A stretch of 37,642 bases of DNA. Origin: Bacteroidota bacterium (GTDB lineage: Bacteria; Bacteroidota; Bacteroidia; Chitinophagales; Chitinophagaceae). This document shows, one piece after another, positions 9,183 to 19,156 of the stretch. The DNA lies in assembly GCA_018267675.1 (NCBI GenBank), contig JAFDYA010000180.1:1-37642 (forward strand), read 5' to 3'. Each line of letters begins with the position of its first letter. Within the stretch, counting starts at the first letter, position 1. A model generated the notes under the pieces. The model was given only the letters and a program-made list of their open reading frames with translations. It searched no databases and was not told the origin of the DNA. The position numbers were made by a program, and so were the translations under genes.

Positions 9183-9653
9183 ATGTCAATTACTAAAGGC
9201 CAAGCCGCACCTGATTTCCAGCTTTATAACACAGAAAAAGAATTAGTTACCCTGTCTGAGCAAAAAGGAAAGAACGTAGTATTGTTGTTTTTCCCTGCCG
9301 CCTTCACCGGAGTGTGCACGAAGGAACTTTGTCGTTTTCGCGACGAAATGAGCCAGTATAACAATCTGAATGCTCAGGTGTATGGCATCTCTGTAGATCT
9401 CCCCTTTACTTTAGGCGAATTCAAAAAACAACAGAATTACAATTTCCCACTACTTTCCGATTTCAACAAAGAAGTAGCTAGTAACTATGGTAGCCTGTAC
9501 GGTGATTGGATTCTTGGTTTGAAAGGTGTAGCGAAACGTTCCGCGTTTGTGATCGACAAAGCAGGAATCGTGCAATATGCTGAAGTATTGGAAGACGCCG
9601 GCAAGGAGCCCGACTATGCCAAAATTGATGCTGTATTGGCTGAGTTGAACTAA
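9183..9653 (+). CDS. Peroxiredoxin (AhpC/TSA family)
   Basis: This 156-residue protein is a typical single-domain peroxiredoxin. The active site reads FFPAAFTGVCTKELCRFRD, with peroxidatic Cys45 and a second cysteine, Cys50, five residues on. That spacing is the PrxQ/BCP pattern where the second Cys can resolve the sulfenic acid, while FPAAFTGVCT is closer to the AhpE group. It reduces H2O2 and organic peroxides in the cytoplasm using thioredoxin or a similar donor. It is a single-gene unit: divergent from groES and followed by a strong terminator. Short near-identical direct repeats flank it (9049 and 9671). Confidence 0.95.
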   Translation: MSITKGQAAPDFQLYNTEKELVTLSEQKGKNVVLLFFPAAFTGVCTKELCRFRDEMSQYNNLNAQVYGISVDLPFTLGEFKKQQNYNFPLLSDFNKEVASNYGSLYGDWILGLKGVAKRSAFVIDKAGIVQYAEVLEDAGKEPDYAKIDAVLAELN

Positions 9654-9698
9654 CTTGAGCAATTGGATATTGTATCCAGCTCCATAAATTATTTTTTT

Positions 9699-9728
9699 GA
9701 ACGCTAGGGATTCCTAGCGTTTTTTTTT
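9699..9728 (+). terminator. Intrinsic terminator of the peroxiredoxin gene
   Basis: Stem aacgctagg / cctagcgtt (9 bp) with loop gatt, followed by a run of nine T (9720-9728). It lies about 46 bases past the stop codon. Confidence 0.92.
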
Positions 9729-9997
9729 GCGAAACTCCAAACGCCAACCCTGATTACGCAGAAGATACATTGCGCCGAGACTTGGAACATTAAGAAATGA
9801 AAGAACAATTTCTATGCTTATAATTACAGAATAATGACCGCAATTTCCAAAAAAGCACAGCTACAAATTATATATTCGCACAAGACACAGAATTGTTAAA
9901 AATCTTTAAGAAGTACGCAAAAAATCTTATACACTCACCAACTAACGTGCAATTTCTGCTGTCTTCTATTATTTAAAATCTCTTCGCAAAAAGCTCT

Positions 9998-12900
9998 ATG
10001 AAGCTAACGCTACGCAAAACACTGGCAATTTTCTTAATTGTTCTTGGGCTTATAGTATCAAAAACGGGGCAAGCATCCCATTTCTATGGCGCTGATCTCA
10101 ACTATACTTGGGTATCCGGCTATACCTATCGAGTCACACTCACGGTATTTGGCGACTGTGGTGGTGCTGCATTTTCCGCGCTTAATGGTTCTACGGCAGA
10201 ATTGCGTATCTATAACGGCGCAACCCTTTTCAAAAAAGACACCTTGTTCCAACAGGGCAGTGGCTTTGAAGTAACGCCTGTTTGTCCGGCGCAAGCGAAT
10301 AATACTAATTGCAAAAGTGTGACCAACACGATACCCGGTGTGAAACGGTATATCTATGCCAAGGATATTGTGCTCAATGACACGTCCAGCAATTGGAAAT
10401 TCCAGTTTTATGGCAACATGAGCGGTAGTGCGGCCGGGCGTTCCAACAGCATAACGAACATTAATACAGGTACCACAACTGTGTTGGAGGCCAAGCTTAA
10501 TAACAGCCTAGCCCCAAATACGTCAGTGGGCTACACGACCATTCCCACACCATTTTTTTGCATCAACAAGCCAGCCAACTACAATCCGGGGGCTGTCGAT
10601 CCTGATTTAGATTCCCTTAGTTTTTCGTTGGTTCCCGGCCTGTCGCCAGGTGGCACGGTGACCTATGTGACCGGTTATAGCGCTACTGCACCACTAGCCA
10701 CGGCCCTAGGTAGCTATTCCTTTTCACCATCAAATGGGCAAATATCATTTACACCCAATGCGGTACAACGCTCGTTGGTTGTCGGGGAAGTGCGCGAATA
10801 TCGTAATGGCATACTGGTGGGGACTTCTATGCGGGAGATGACTTTTGTTGCACTTAGTTCGTGTAGCAATAATCCGCCCACAGGTGTCATTAGCAATACA
10901 TCGTCCGGTGTATATAATTTGGGCGCTTCCGGTGTAGAAGCGTGTGCCGCTCAGGGCCTGATTTCTTTTAAGATTAACCCCACTGATTCGGACGGCAATC
11001 ATATCAATATTCAAGTAGCCGGGCTTCCTTCCGGAGCTTCTTTCAATATCACAGGTAATAACGGCTATACGCCTTCCGGTACGTTTGTTTGGAACATCAC
11101 AAATGTTGCTCCAGGCACCTATAACTTCTTTCTCACGTTTACTGATGATGGCTGTTCCTTATCAAGCAAACAATCTCTTGCTTATTCTGTAACGGTCTAT
11201 GGGAAACCCAATCCTGGTATAGCCCTTATCAGTGCGGCCACTTGCGTGAAAAAAGCGAAAATAAGTTTCAGCCCGACAAAAGGGTCGCCTCCCTACACCA
11301 TCTCAATCACTGGCGGCACGGTAAATGATACCTTCAAGAATGTGACGGGTACCGTCATTGATAGCCTTCCAGCAGGTAGCTATACGGTTTCGACACAAAG
11401 CAGTATTGGCTGTTCTTACGATACAACCTTGGTCATTGTTGCTCCCAATACTTTGAATGTTTCCGCGTTAGCTACTAGCCCTACTTGCGCCAATGGAAGC
11501 GATGGGACGCTCACTGTAACGGCTTCTAATGGTCTTGCTCCCTATACCTATTCTGTAGATTCCGGAGCCTTCTCCAGCAGCAATGTATTGACCGGCCTTG
11601 CTTCAGGAACTCATATCATCCACGTAAAAGATTCCGGAGGTTGTACTAAAGATTCCGCTTTCATCATTCTACCAACGCCGGATATTTATGCTTCGGTCAA
11701 TCTAAGTAAACCGCCCTGCAATCATTTTGCGAACGGGTCTATTTCCCTAAGTGCTTACAATAGTGTTCCGACCTATACTTATGCGATAGATACTAGTAGC
11801 TTTAGCTCTTCTGGAACCTTTAACGGACTCTACTCCGGGCCCTATACCATTCATATAAAAAATGGCTTAGGTTGTATAAAAGACACCCTAGTCATTCTTC
11901 CTGATTCGGTTAAAATCACCGCATCTGTACCAGTCACCAACACACTTTGCTATGGGGACTCTAGTGGCACCATCAGCATATTGGCAACCGGCGCCTACCC
12001 TCCCTATTCCTATGCGTTGAATGGCGGAACCTTTGGCTCATCCAGCGTTTTCAGTGGCTTAGTGGCCGGCACTTATACTGTGCATGTAAGGGATACTGCC
12101 CAATGCTATTTTGATACTACTATAATCCTTGCGCAACCCACTGTAGTGACCGCATCAGCTTTTGCTTCTACAAATGTTACCTGCAATGGCGGTGCCGACG
12201 GTGTGATAACTGTGAATGCCGGGGGCGGGACACCACCCTATACCTACAATATCAACCTTTCCCCCTACTTCCCGACTAATGTTTTTACCAGCCTGCCTGC
12301 CGGAACTTACACGCTGCGGGTGAAGGATAGTAATGGCTGCCTTCACGCTACATCGGCAACCGTCATTGAGCCAAGCCCGATACTCATTGGCCATAGCTTC
12401 GTCAGTCCGCTATGCTCTTATAGCTCAGATGGCGCGTTGACGCTTTCCGCCACTGGTGGTACTCCTGGTTACACCTTTGCCGTTGATGCCGGCACTTTCA
12501 GCACGGTAAATAGCTTTGGGAGCCTTCCGGGCGGCGTCCATGTATTGCATGTAAAAGACACTTTAGGTTGCCCCAAGGACAGTACGATAAGCTTACTTGC
12601 TCCAGCACGAATTAAACCACAAGTAGCAGTAAGAAATAGCACCTGTAACACTTTGGGCGATGGGACTGTGCTGCTCAGTGCTACTGGCGGCACCCCGGGA
12701 TACACCTATGCTCTCAATGCCGGAAGTTTTAGTTCAAATGGATATTTCACAGGATTAGCCGCAGGCACTTACACCTTCCACGTAAAAGACACAGCAGGAT
12801 GCATAGGCGATACCACGATCACCATCATTGATTCGTTAGTACTTCATGCTTCAGTAGTCACGACTAATGTACTTTGCTTTGAAGCCGCGAATGGAAGCAT

Positions 12901-15900
12901 AACCGTTACTGGCATTGGCGGACAAATACCCTACCAATATGCTTTAGTTACGGGTAGCTTTGGGCCGAGCGGATACTTTTCGCCTTTAGCAGATTCCACA
13001 TACACCATTCATTTGAAAGACACCAATGGATGTCTTTTGGATACAACAGTTGTGATCACACAACCTAATCTGCTTGTCCCGGGAGCGCAAGTCACCAATG
13101 CAAGCTGTCACGGTGCTAGCGATGGTTCCGTAATGCTAAGTGCGCGCGGTGGCACCGCCCCTTATTCCTATGCTAAGGGCTCTGGCAGCTTTACATCAAC
13201 TCCATTATTTGATTTCCTGAGTGCGGGTACTGACACCTTTTTTGTAAAAGACAGTAATGGCTGTGTCAGCGATACCGTTATCACGATTAGCGAACCGAGC
13301 CAATTGATGGTATCTGTTGCCATCACTGATGCTGTATGTAATGGAGGAAATACCGGTACGGCCACAATTACAGCCAATGGAGGTACACCTAGTTATAGCT
13401 ATTCGATAGATGGTGGTGCTTATGGCGGATCCAACATGTTCACGCTTTTGCCTGCCGGGACACACACGCTTTCAGTAAAAGATGCCCATGGTTGTGTAAA
13501 AGATACCAGTGTGATCATTGGGGAGCCAACCAAATTATTGCTTAATTATTCCCTAGCCCGACCACTCTGTAATGGCGAATATAGTGGCAGCATCACCATG
13601 AACGGTAGCGGTGGCACCAGCCCATATCTGTATTCGCTCAACGCGAGTAGTTATACCAGCACAACATTCTACAATGGTCTCAATGCCGGTTCTTATTTCT
13701 TGCATTTGAAAGATGCACATGGTTGTAAAGTAGATAGCCTAATCAGCCTTACTGAACCTTCGGCTTTAGCCTTCGCCATAAGCCTCACTCCTGTAGCCTG
13801 CAATGGGGACAGTAGCGGTACAGCTACGATAATTGCCTCTGGCGGCACCACCCCGTATCGATATGCGATAGATGGAGGAGCTTTCACTTCCGTCAATTCA
13901 TTTACAAATCTTCCTGCAGGAACCTATACCCTCCACCTAAAAGACACAAACAATTGTACTAAGGATACTCAAATCGTCATCAGCCAGCCTACCAAACTAA
14001 GATTAAGCTTTACACTTACCGATCCTTTATGCAATGGCGATTCAAATGCCACCCTCAGCATCACCGGCATTGGTGGCACTATCCCATATCAATATGCGAT
14101 CAATGCAGGCATATTCGGTAGTACGTCAAATTTTTCCGGCCTTCCCGCGGGTAGCTATGCACTGCATGTAGTAGATACAAATGGTTGCCGCCGTGATAGT
14201 ACAATTATTATCACAGAACCTAGCCCAGTAACAATAACGGCTAGTGCTACCAACGTCCTCTGCCATGGCGGCAATTCCGGTACGGTAACGATTACGGCCA
14301 ATGGCGGTATTGCGCCCTATACCTATGCATCAGATGCAGGAGCTTATGGCACAAGTAATATACTGACCGGATTGAATGCAGGTACCCATATCCTACATAC
14401 CAAAGATGGAAACGGATGCATTAAGGACACTTCTATAACCCTCACTGAGCCGACTCCCCTGTTACTTAGCTATAGCCTAACGCTTCCACGCTGTGCAGGT
14501 GATGCTAATGGCTCGCTTACGATTACTGCAAGTGGCGGAACACCGAGTTACCAATATGCCGTAAATTCCTGGCCATTCGGTGTTACCAATAGCTATTCTG
14601 GCCTGCCTGCCGGGCCAATTGCACTCCACATCCGAGACACGAACAATTGTCGGGTGGACAGCAACATTATACTTTCTGAACCATCTCCGGTAGCTGTTGC
14701 ACTTGTCGTGAACAACGTATGGTGCAATGGGGATAGCACGGCCACTGTGAGTGTTGTGGCTAGTGGGGGTACTCCCGGTTATCGTTATGCAATCAACAGC
14801 GGAAGCTTTGGTAGCTCATCACTATTCACCGGACTTTGGGCAGGTACCCATACGGTACATGTAAAGGACTCCAATGGTTGTGTACACGATACTACTTTTA
14901 ATATTTCCCAGCCTACCAAACTCCGCCTAGCATATAGCTCCGTTACTCCGCTTTGCCACGGTGACCTCAATGGGGTCATCACGCTTACGGGGATTGGCGG
15001 CACGCTACCGTATCAGTATGCGCTTGATGCCGGGCCTTTTGTATCTACTAATGTGTTTAATGGCTTAGGTGCCGGCACGCATATTCTTCACTTAAAGGAT
15101 GTGAATGGCTGTACTCGGGATAGTCTTGTTGCCCTTGGAGAACCAACAGCGCTTGGTGTCTCCGTAGTCGTCACTAATGTGCTCTGTAAGGGCGGTGCTA
15201 CCGGAACAGTTACCGTCAGCGGCAGTGGTGGTGTTCCTGGCTATACTTACGCCCTGGATGCAGGTGCTTATACTGCTTCCAATTTATTTACTTCCCTTTT
15301 GGCGGGCAATCATACCGTTCATCTAAAGGATGCCAATGGCTGTATTAAGGACACAATAGTTTCTATCACAGAGCCGGATTCGCTGAAGATGGCTTTAGTC
15401 CTTGTCCATCCAAATTGTAATGGTGCCTCTACCGGGTCGATTACTATTTCGGGTTCGGGCGGCACATTACCTTATACCTTTTCCTTGAATGCTAGTCCTT
15501 ATACAAGTACCACTTTCTATGGGAGCTTAGGCTTTGGGGCATATGGTGTTCATTTAAAAGACGGGAACGGATGCAAGGTTGACAGCAATGTAAACTTGGT
15601 ACAACCTCCTTTACTTGACTTTAATCTTGACATCAGCAATGTGCGCTGTTTTGGCGATTCTACCGGCCAGGTGACGATCAATGCCATCGGCGGAACCTAC
15701 CCATATTTCTATACCGCCAATACACGTCCATTCGATACGATTAAAGTATTAACCGGCTTCCCTAAAGGCATTGATACAATTCATGTAAAGGACATTAACG
15801 GCTGCTCAAAAGACACCATTATCAACATTACAGAGCCGAGCAAATTACTGCTCCACTATACGTTGGTCAGCCCACTTTGCCACGCGGATAGCAATGGTTC

Positions 15901-18445
15901 TATTCGCTTAAGCGGAAGCGGTGGCACACTGCCCTATACATTTGCCCTCAACAGCAATCCATTGGACACTACTACATTCTTCAACAATATCCCAGCAGGA
16001 AGCTATGGACTTCATCTTGTTGATAGTAACGGTTGTCGGGTAGATTCCAATATCAGCCTCAGCGAGCCACAAGCACTAAGTTTTACTCTAAATATTACCA
16101 ATGTACTTTGCCACGGAGATACCACCGGGACTGTTTCGATAGTCGCTGCCGGCGGTACACCTGCATATCAATATGCTAAAGATGGTGGCAGTTATGGCTC
16201 TGTAGGCACCCTCACAGGATTTACCGTAGGTAGCCATACCCTACACCTAAAAGATGCAAATGGTTGTATTAAAGACACGAGCATCATCATCACCGAACCG
16301 GATAGTCTAAAAATGACCTTCACGGTCACCATGCCCTTGTGTAACGGCGGCACTGATGGCACGGCAACAATTACGGGTTCGGGAGGTACGTTACCTTATA
16401 CTTATGCAGTGGACGCCAATGTCTTCCAAGCATCGCCCACATTGTTGGGGATAGCCGCGGGTGTGCACATGCTACACATCACTGATCGAAATGGTTGTAC
16501 TAGGGATAGCCTGTTTACAATGAACGAACCTAGCCCAATCTCAATAAGTGCGGCTGTGAAACGTGCCCGTTGTACGCCATTGGTCAACGGCTACGTTTGG
16601 CTCTATCCTACAGGTGGAACTCCTGGCTATACCTACTCATACGGAGGCAACCCTTGGCAAAGCTCCAATCAATTCAACAATTTAGCGTCCGGCATCTACA
16701 CGTTCCATGTAAAGGATGCAAATGGATGTGTGAAGGATACGATTATTGCGGTCTTTGACTCTGTATTTGTCCATGCCACCTATACACAGACTAATGTATC
16801 CTGCTTTGGCGGGTCGGACGGGACCGTAACAATAACGCCGTCTGGTGGTGATCTTCCCTACACTTTTGCAGTGAACACTAGTCCCTATGCAACAACAAAT
16901 CCAATCACCGGACTTCCGGCAGCTGCGCATACCTTGCATGTGAAAGATGCCAATGGCTGTATTTTAGATACCGCGCTTTATATTACGCAACCACAGCCTT
17001 TAGTACCGACGGTGTTCTTAACCCAACCGCTTTGCAATGGCGGCAACAATGGCTCTATCTTAGTTGGTATCAGTGGGGGAACACCCGGCTACACTTTTGC
17101 AATTGGCGGGGGTGGATACTCTGCCTCCAACACATTCAACAATCTTAAAGCAGGCAGCTATGTCTTGCATATCAAAGATTCAAAAGGTTGTCAAAAAGAT
17201 ACGACCGTTACCTTAACGGAGCCTACAAGGATCGTCATTGATTCCGTTATTGTGACCGATGTGAAATGCCATGGGGATAATTCCGGTACGGCCACTGTAT
17301 TTGCCCATGACGGTACACCAAGCTATACCTATGCGGCAGATGCAGCACCCTATTCCGGCAGTAACTTAATCACGGGCTTAAATGTGGGTGCCCATGTGCT
17401 GCACGTGCGCGATGCTAATGGTTGTATCCGTGATACTGCAGTAAAGTTGAAAGAGCCACAAGCCTTGAGCTTCACGATACCCGGTATAAATCAACCAACT
17501 TGTGAAGGATTTAAAGACGGCAGCATCTCCATTTCTGCCCGTGGTGGCTTTGCACCCTACACTTATCAAATGCCGCCCAATCCCTACAAGACCGTGAGCC
17601 TTTATACCGGCCTTGCCGAAGGTAGCTATACCATCAGGGTGAAGGACAGTAACAATTGTACTTATGACACAACAATCGTCCTAAGCGGATATCCTCATAT
17701 TTTAATAGAATCCGCAGAAGTGCAAGACCCCTCTTGTCACGGTTTTAAAGATGGCGTCGTGAAACTAAATGTAACCGGAGGCGTGGCCCCATTGAGTTAT
17801 TCCGGCTCTGGACTTGGTCTTACGAACAATACTGGTGTATTTGATACCCTCAGGAAAGGTGCCTATACCTTCACCGTTACTGATGCTAAAGGATGCATTA
17901 AAGACACCCTTCTTTATCTATCCGAGCCACCGCTCCTTACTATTGGTTCTACAGCCACTCCTAATGATTGTGAAGGCCCCGATAATGGCGGGAAAGTGAC
18001 TACAATTACCAATGGCGGGACGCCACCTTACACCTATCTATGGAGTGACCAGGAGACAACAAGCGATATCGTCGGCGTGCAGAATGGCGCCTATTGGGTA
18101 ACGGTGACCGATGCTCATAATTGTAAGGACTCCTCCCTTTCTGTTGTGGGATATGATAATTGTTGCCTGCCGTTTATACCGGATGCCTTCACGCCAAATG
18201 GTGATGGCAAAAACGATGTCTTCCGCGTCCGTTGGAAAGGAGATATCAGCAAGATGGTGTTCTCAATCTACAACCGATATGGTACCAGAGTCTTTGTCTC
18301 CTACCAACCGGATTTTGCCTGGAACGGTATGTATGAAGGAAAGCTTTGTGACATGGGAGTCTATTTCTATTCTGTGAAATTTATCTGTGGCAGCAAGGGG
18401 GATAATGAAGTATCCTTCAAAGGTGATGTAACCTTGATCCGATAA
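9998..18445 (+). CDS. Giant SprB-repeat surface adhesin, T9SS type B cargo
   Basis: This 2815-residue protein begins with a signal peptide (MKLTLRKTLAIFLIVLGLIV...GQA), then a roughly 380-residue N-terminal region starting SHFYGADLNYTW, common in Bacteroidetes gliding-associated adhesins. Residues 405-2721 are 30 SprB-like repeats of about 77 residues, each with a C-x-G...G, a GGTPPYTY-like core, an AGTYTLHVKD turn and a GC...DT close. Residues 2722-2815 form the gliding-motility C-terminal (CHU_C) T9SS type B sorting domain: FIPDAFTPNGDGKNDVF, IYNRYGTRVF, FKGDVTLIR. It is probably exported by T9SS and displayed on the cell surface for adhesion or gliding; function is inferred from SprB. ATG 9998 is the only start giving the signal peptide. 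The 268 bases upstream are AT-rich without a clear promoter. Confidence 0.95.
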   Translation: MKLTLRKTLAIFLIVLGLIVSKTGQASHFYGADLNYTWVSGYTYRVTLTVFGDCGGAAFSALNGSTAELRIYNGATLFKKDTLFQQGSGFEVTPVCPAQANNTNCKSVTNTIPGVKRYIYAKDIVLNDTSSNWKFQFYGNMSGSAAGRSNSITNINTGTTTVLEAKLNNSLAPNTSVGYTTIPTPFFCINKPANYNPGAVDPDLDSLSFSLVPGLSPGGTVTYVTGYSATAPLATALGSYSFSPSNGQISFTPNAVQRSLVVGEVREYRNGILVGTSMREMTFVALSSCSNNPPTGVISNTSSGVYNLGASGVEACAAQGLISFKINPTDSDGNHINIQVAGLPSGASFNITGNNGYTPSGTFVWNITNVAPGTYNFFLTFTDDGCSLSSKQSLAYSVTVYGKPNPGIALISAATCVKKAKISFSPTKGSPPYTISITGGTVNDTFKNVTGTVIDSLPAGSYTVSTQSSIGCSYDTTLVIVAPNTLNVSALATSPTCANGSDGTLTVTASNGLAPYTYSVDSGAFSSSNVLTGLASGTHIIHVKDSGGCTKDSAFIILPTPDIYASVNLSKPPCNHFANGSISLSAYNSVPTYTYAIDTSSFSSSGTFNGLYSGPYTIHIKNGLGCIKDTLVILPDSVKITASVPVTNTLCYGDSSGTISILATGAYPPYSYALNGGTFGSSSVFSGLVAGTYTVHVRDTAQCYFDTTIILAQPTVVTASAFASTNVTCNGGADGVITVNAGGGTPPYTYNINLSPYFPTNVFTSLPAGTYTLRVKDSNGCLHATSATVIEPSPILIGHSFVSPLCSYSSDGALTLSATGGTPGYTFAVDAGTFSTVNSFGSLPGGVHVLHVKDTLGCPKDSTISLLAPARIKPQVAVRNSTCNTLGDGTVLLSATGGTPGYTYALNAGSFSSNGYFTGLAAGTYTFHVKDTAGCIGDTTITIIDSLVLHASVVTTNVLCFEAANGSITVTGIGGQIPYQYALVTGSFGPSGYFSPLADSTYTIHLKDTNGCLLDTTVVITQPNLLVPGAQVTNASCHGASDGSVMLSARGGTAPYSYAKGSGSFTSTPLFDFLSAGTDTFFVKDSNGCVSDTVITISEPSQLMVSVAITDAVCNGGNTGTATITANGGTPSYSYSIDGGAYGGSNMFTLLPAGTHTLSVKDAHGCVKDTSVIIGEPTKLLLNYSLARPLCNGEYSGSITMNGSGGTSPYLYSLNASSYTSTTFYNGLNAGSYFLHLKDAHGCKVDSLISLTEPSALAFAISLTPVACNGDSSGTATIIASGGTTPYRYAIDGGAFTSVNSFTNLPAGTYTLHLKDTNNCTKDTQIVISQPTKLRLSFTLTDPLCNGDSNATLSITGIGGTIPYQYAINAGIFGSTSNFSGLPAGSYALHVVDTNGCRRDSTIIITEPSPVTITASATNVLCHGGNSGTVTITANGGIAPYTYASDAGAYGTSNILTGLNAGTHILHTKDGNGCIKDTSITLTEPTPLLLSYSLTLPRCAGDANGSLTITASGGTPSYQYAVNSWPFGVTNSYSGLPAGPIALHIRDTNNCRVDSNIILSEPSPVAVALVVNNVWCNGDSTATVSVVASGGTPGYRYAINSGSFGSSSLFTGLWAGTHTVHVKDSNGCVHDTTFNISQPTKLRLAYSSVTPLCHGDLNGVITLTGIGGTLPYQYALDAGPFVSTNVFNGLGAGTHILHLKDVNGCTRDSLVALGEPTALGVSVVVTNVLCKGGATGTVTVSGSGGVPGYTYALDAGAYTASNLFTSLLAGNHTVHLKDANGCIKDTIVSITEPDSLKMALVLVHPNCNGASTGSITISGSGGTLPYTFSLNASPYTSTTFYGSLGFGAYGVHLKDGNGCKVDSNVNLVQPPLLDFNLDISNVRCFGDSTGQVTINAIGGTYPYFYTANTRPFDTIKVLTGFPKGIDTIHVKDINGCSKDTIINITEPSKLLLHYTLVSPLCHADSNGSIRLSGSGGTLPYTFALNSNPLDTTTFFNNIPAGSYGLHLVDSNGCRVDSNISLSEPQALSFTLNITNVLCHGDTTGTVSIVAAGGTPAYQYAKDGGSYGSVGTLTGFTVGSHTLHLKDANGCIKDTSIIITEPDSLKMTFTVTMPLCNGGTDGTATITGSGGTLPYTYAVDANVFQASPTLLGIAAGVHMLHITDRNGCTRDSLFTMNEPSPISISAAVKRARCTPLVNGYVWLYPTGGTPGYTYSYGGNPWQSSNQFNNLASGIYTFHVKDANGCVKDTIIAVFDSVFVHATYTQTNVSCFGGSDGTVTITPSGGDLPYTFAVNTSPYATTNPITGLPAAAHTLHVKDANGCILDTALYITQPQPLVPTVFLTQPLCNGGNNGSILVGISGGTPGYTFAIGGGGYSASNTFNNLKAGSYVLHIKDSKGCQKDTTVTLTEPTRIVIDSVIVTDVKCHGDNSGTATVFAHDGTPSYTYAADAAPYSGSNLITGLNVGAHVLHVRDANGCIRDTAVKLKEPQALSFTIPGINQPTCEGFKDGSISISARGGFAPYTYQMPPNPYKTVSLYTGLAEGSYTIRVKDSNNCTYDTTIVLSGYPHILIESAEVQDPSCHGFKDGVVKLNVTGGVAPLSYSGSGLGLTNNTGVFDTLRKGAYTFTVTDAKGCIKDTLLYLSEPPLLTIGSTATPNDCEGPDNGGKVTTITNGGTPPYTYLWSDQETTSDIVGVQNGAYWVTVTDAHNCKDSSLSVVGYDNCCLPFIPDAFTPNGDGKNDVFRVRWKGDISKMVFSIYNRYGTRVFVSYQPDFAWNGMYEGKLCDMGVYFYSVKFICGSKGDNEVSFKGDVTLIR
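11210..18160 (+). repeat. Array of 30 SprB-like repeats within the adhesin gene
   Basis: Thirty units averaging 77.2 codons. Units 10-23 (13298-16531) are almost exactly 77 codons each and alternate between two types. Even units begin like (S/A)-P-V...V-x-N-V-L-C-x-G, and odd units begin like T-K-L-L-L-x-Y-x-L-x-x-P-L-C. Units 7-10 (12605-13528) resemble units 24-27 (16532-17458), exactly 17 units away. These patterns record internal duplications. Confidence 0.85.
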
Positions 18446-18460
18446 AAATTCCAACAAACT

Positions 18461-18509
18461 AAGGCCGCGAGCAACAGACTGAACAATTTAGTCTTAAATT
18501 CGCGGCCTT
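18461..18509 (+). terminator. Hairpin between adhesin and DUF5606 gene
   Basis: Stem aaggccgcga / tcgcggcctt (10 bp) encloses a 29-base loop with an inner agact/agtct stem, then tcttaaaaaga. It begins 16 bases after the adhesin stop and ends 13 bases before the next ATG. It is a likely terminator or attenuator, but the T-run is short. Confidence 0.6.
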
Positions 18510-18522
18510 TCTTAAAAAGATT

Positions 18523-19155
18523 ATGCAATACAAAGAAATCGTGTCAGTGACAGGTCTTGGTGGCCTCTTTCATCTTCTTTCCACCAAAAGTGATGGTGCC
18601 ATTGTGCGGAGTCTTGCAGACAACGCAACAAAATTTATCCCCAGCCGGCTACATAATGTAACCCCACTGGAGAGTATTGAAATCTATACAACCGGCCCCA
18701 ATGTACGCCTGCACGAAGTATTACAGCAGATGAAGGACAGCACAAAGACCCTACCTTCTGCCAAAGCTGATGCTGCTGAAATCCGCAACTATTTTAAGGA
18801 AGTATATCCGGATATGGACGACGACCGCGTCTATACCAGTGATATGAAGAAGATGCTCAAATGGTTTGAAATCCTGAAGGGTGCTGATTTGCTGGACTTC
18901 TCCGCTATGTACCCAACTGCCGAAGAAGCCGAAACAAACGAAACCGAAGTGGCCGCCGAGGTAAGTGAAGCAAAACCTGCTAAAAAAAGTAGCAAGAAAG
19001 CAACTGAAGCAAGTGAGAAAACCACAGCAGCAAACGGTGAAGCAGACGAAGTAAAACCTGCTAAAAAAGCTACTGCAAAGAAGAAATCCACGGAAGCGAC
19101 TACCGACGCTGAAGCAGAGAAAAAAGTAGCCAAGCCCAAGAAAAAGGCAGAATAA
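18523..19155 (+). CDS. DUF5606 protein with Lys/Ala-rich tail
   Basis: This 210-residue protein's first 125 residues match the DUF5606 family of Bacteroidetes as I know it: MQYKEIVSVTGLGGLFHLL, IPSRLHNVTPLESIEIYTT, and EVYPDMDDDRVYTSDMKKML. The remaining 85 residues are low complexity, rich in Lys, Ala and Glu with repeated KPAKK motifs, like histone-H1-type tails. No signal peptide, so cytoplasmic. The biochemical role of the family is not known to me; the basic tail suggests contact with nucleic acid or ribosomes, which is inference. It is followed one base later by the SGNH hydrolase gene, so the two form an operon. Confidence 0.88.
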   Translation: MQYKEIVSVTGLGGLFHLLSTKSDGAIVRSLADNATKFIPSRLHNVTPLESIEIYTTGPNVRLHEVLQQMKDSTKTLPSAKADAAEIRNYFKEVYPDMDDDRVYTSDMKKMLKWFEILKGADLLDFSAMYPTAEEAETNETEVAAEVSEAKPAKKSSKKATEASEKTTAANGEADEVKPAKKATAKKKSTEATTDAEAEKKVAKPKKKAE

Positions 19156-19156
19156 G

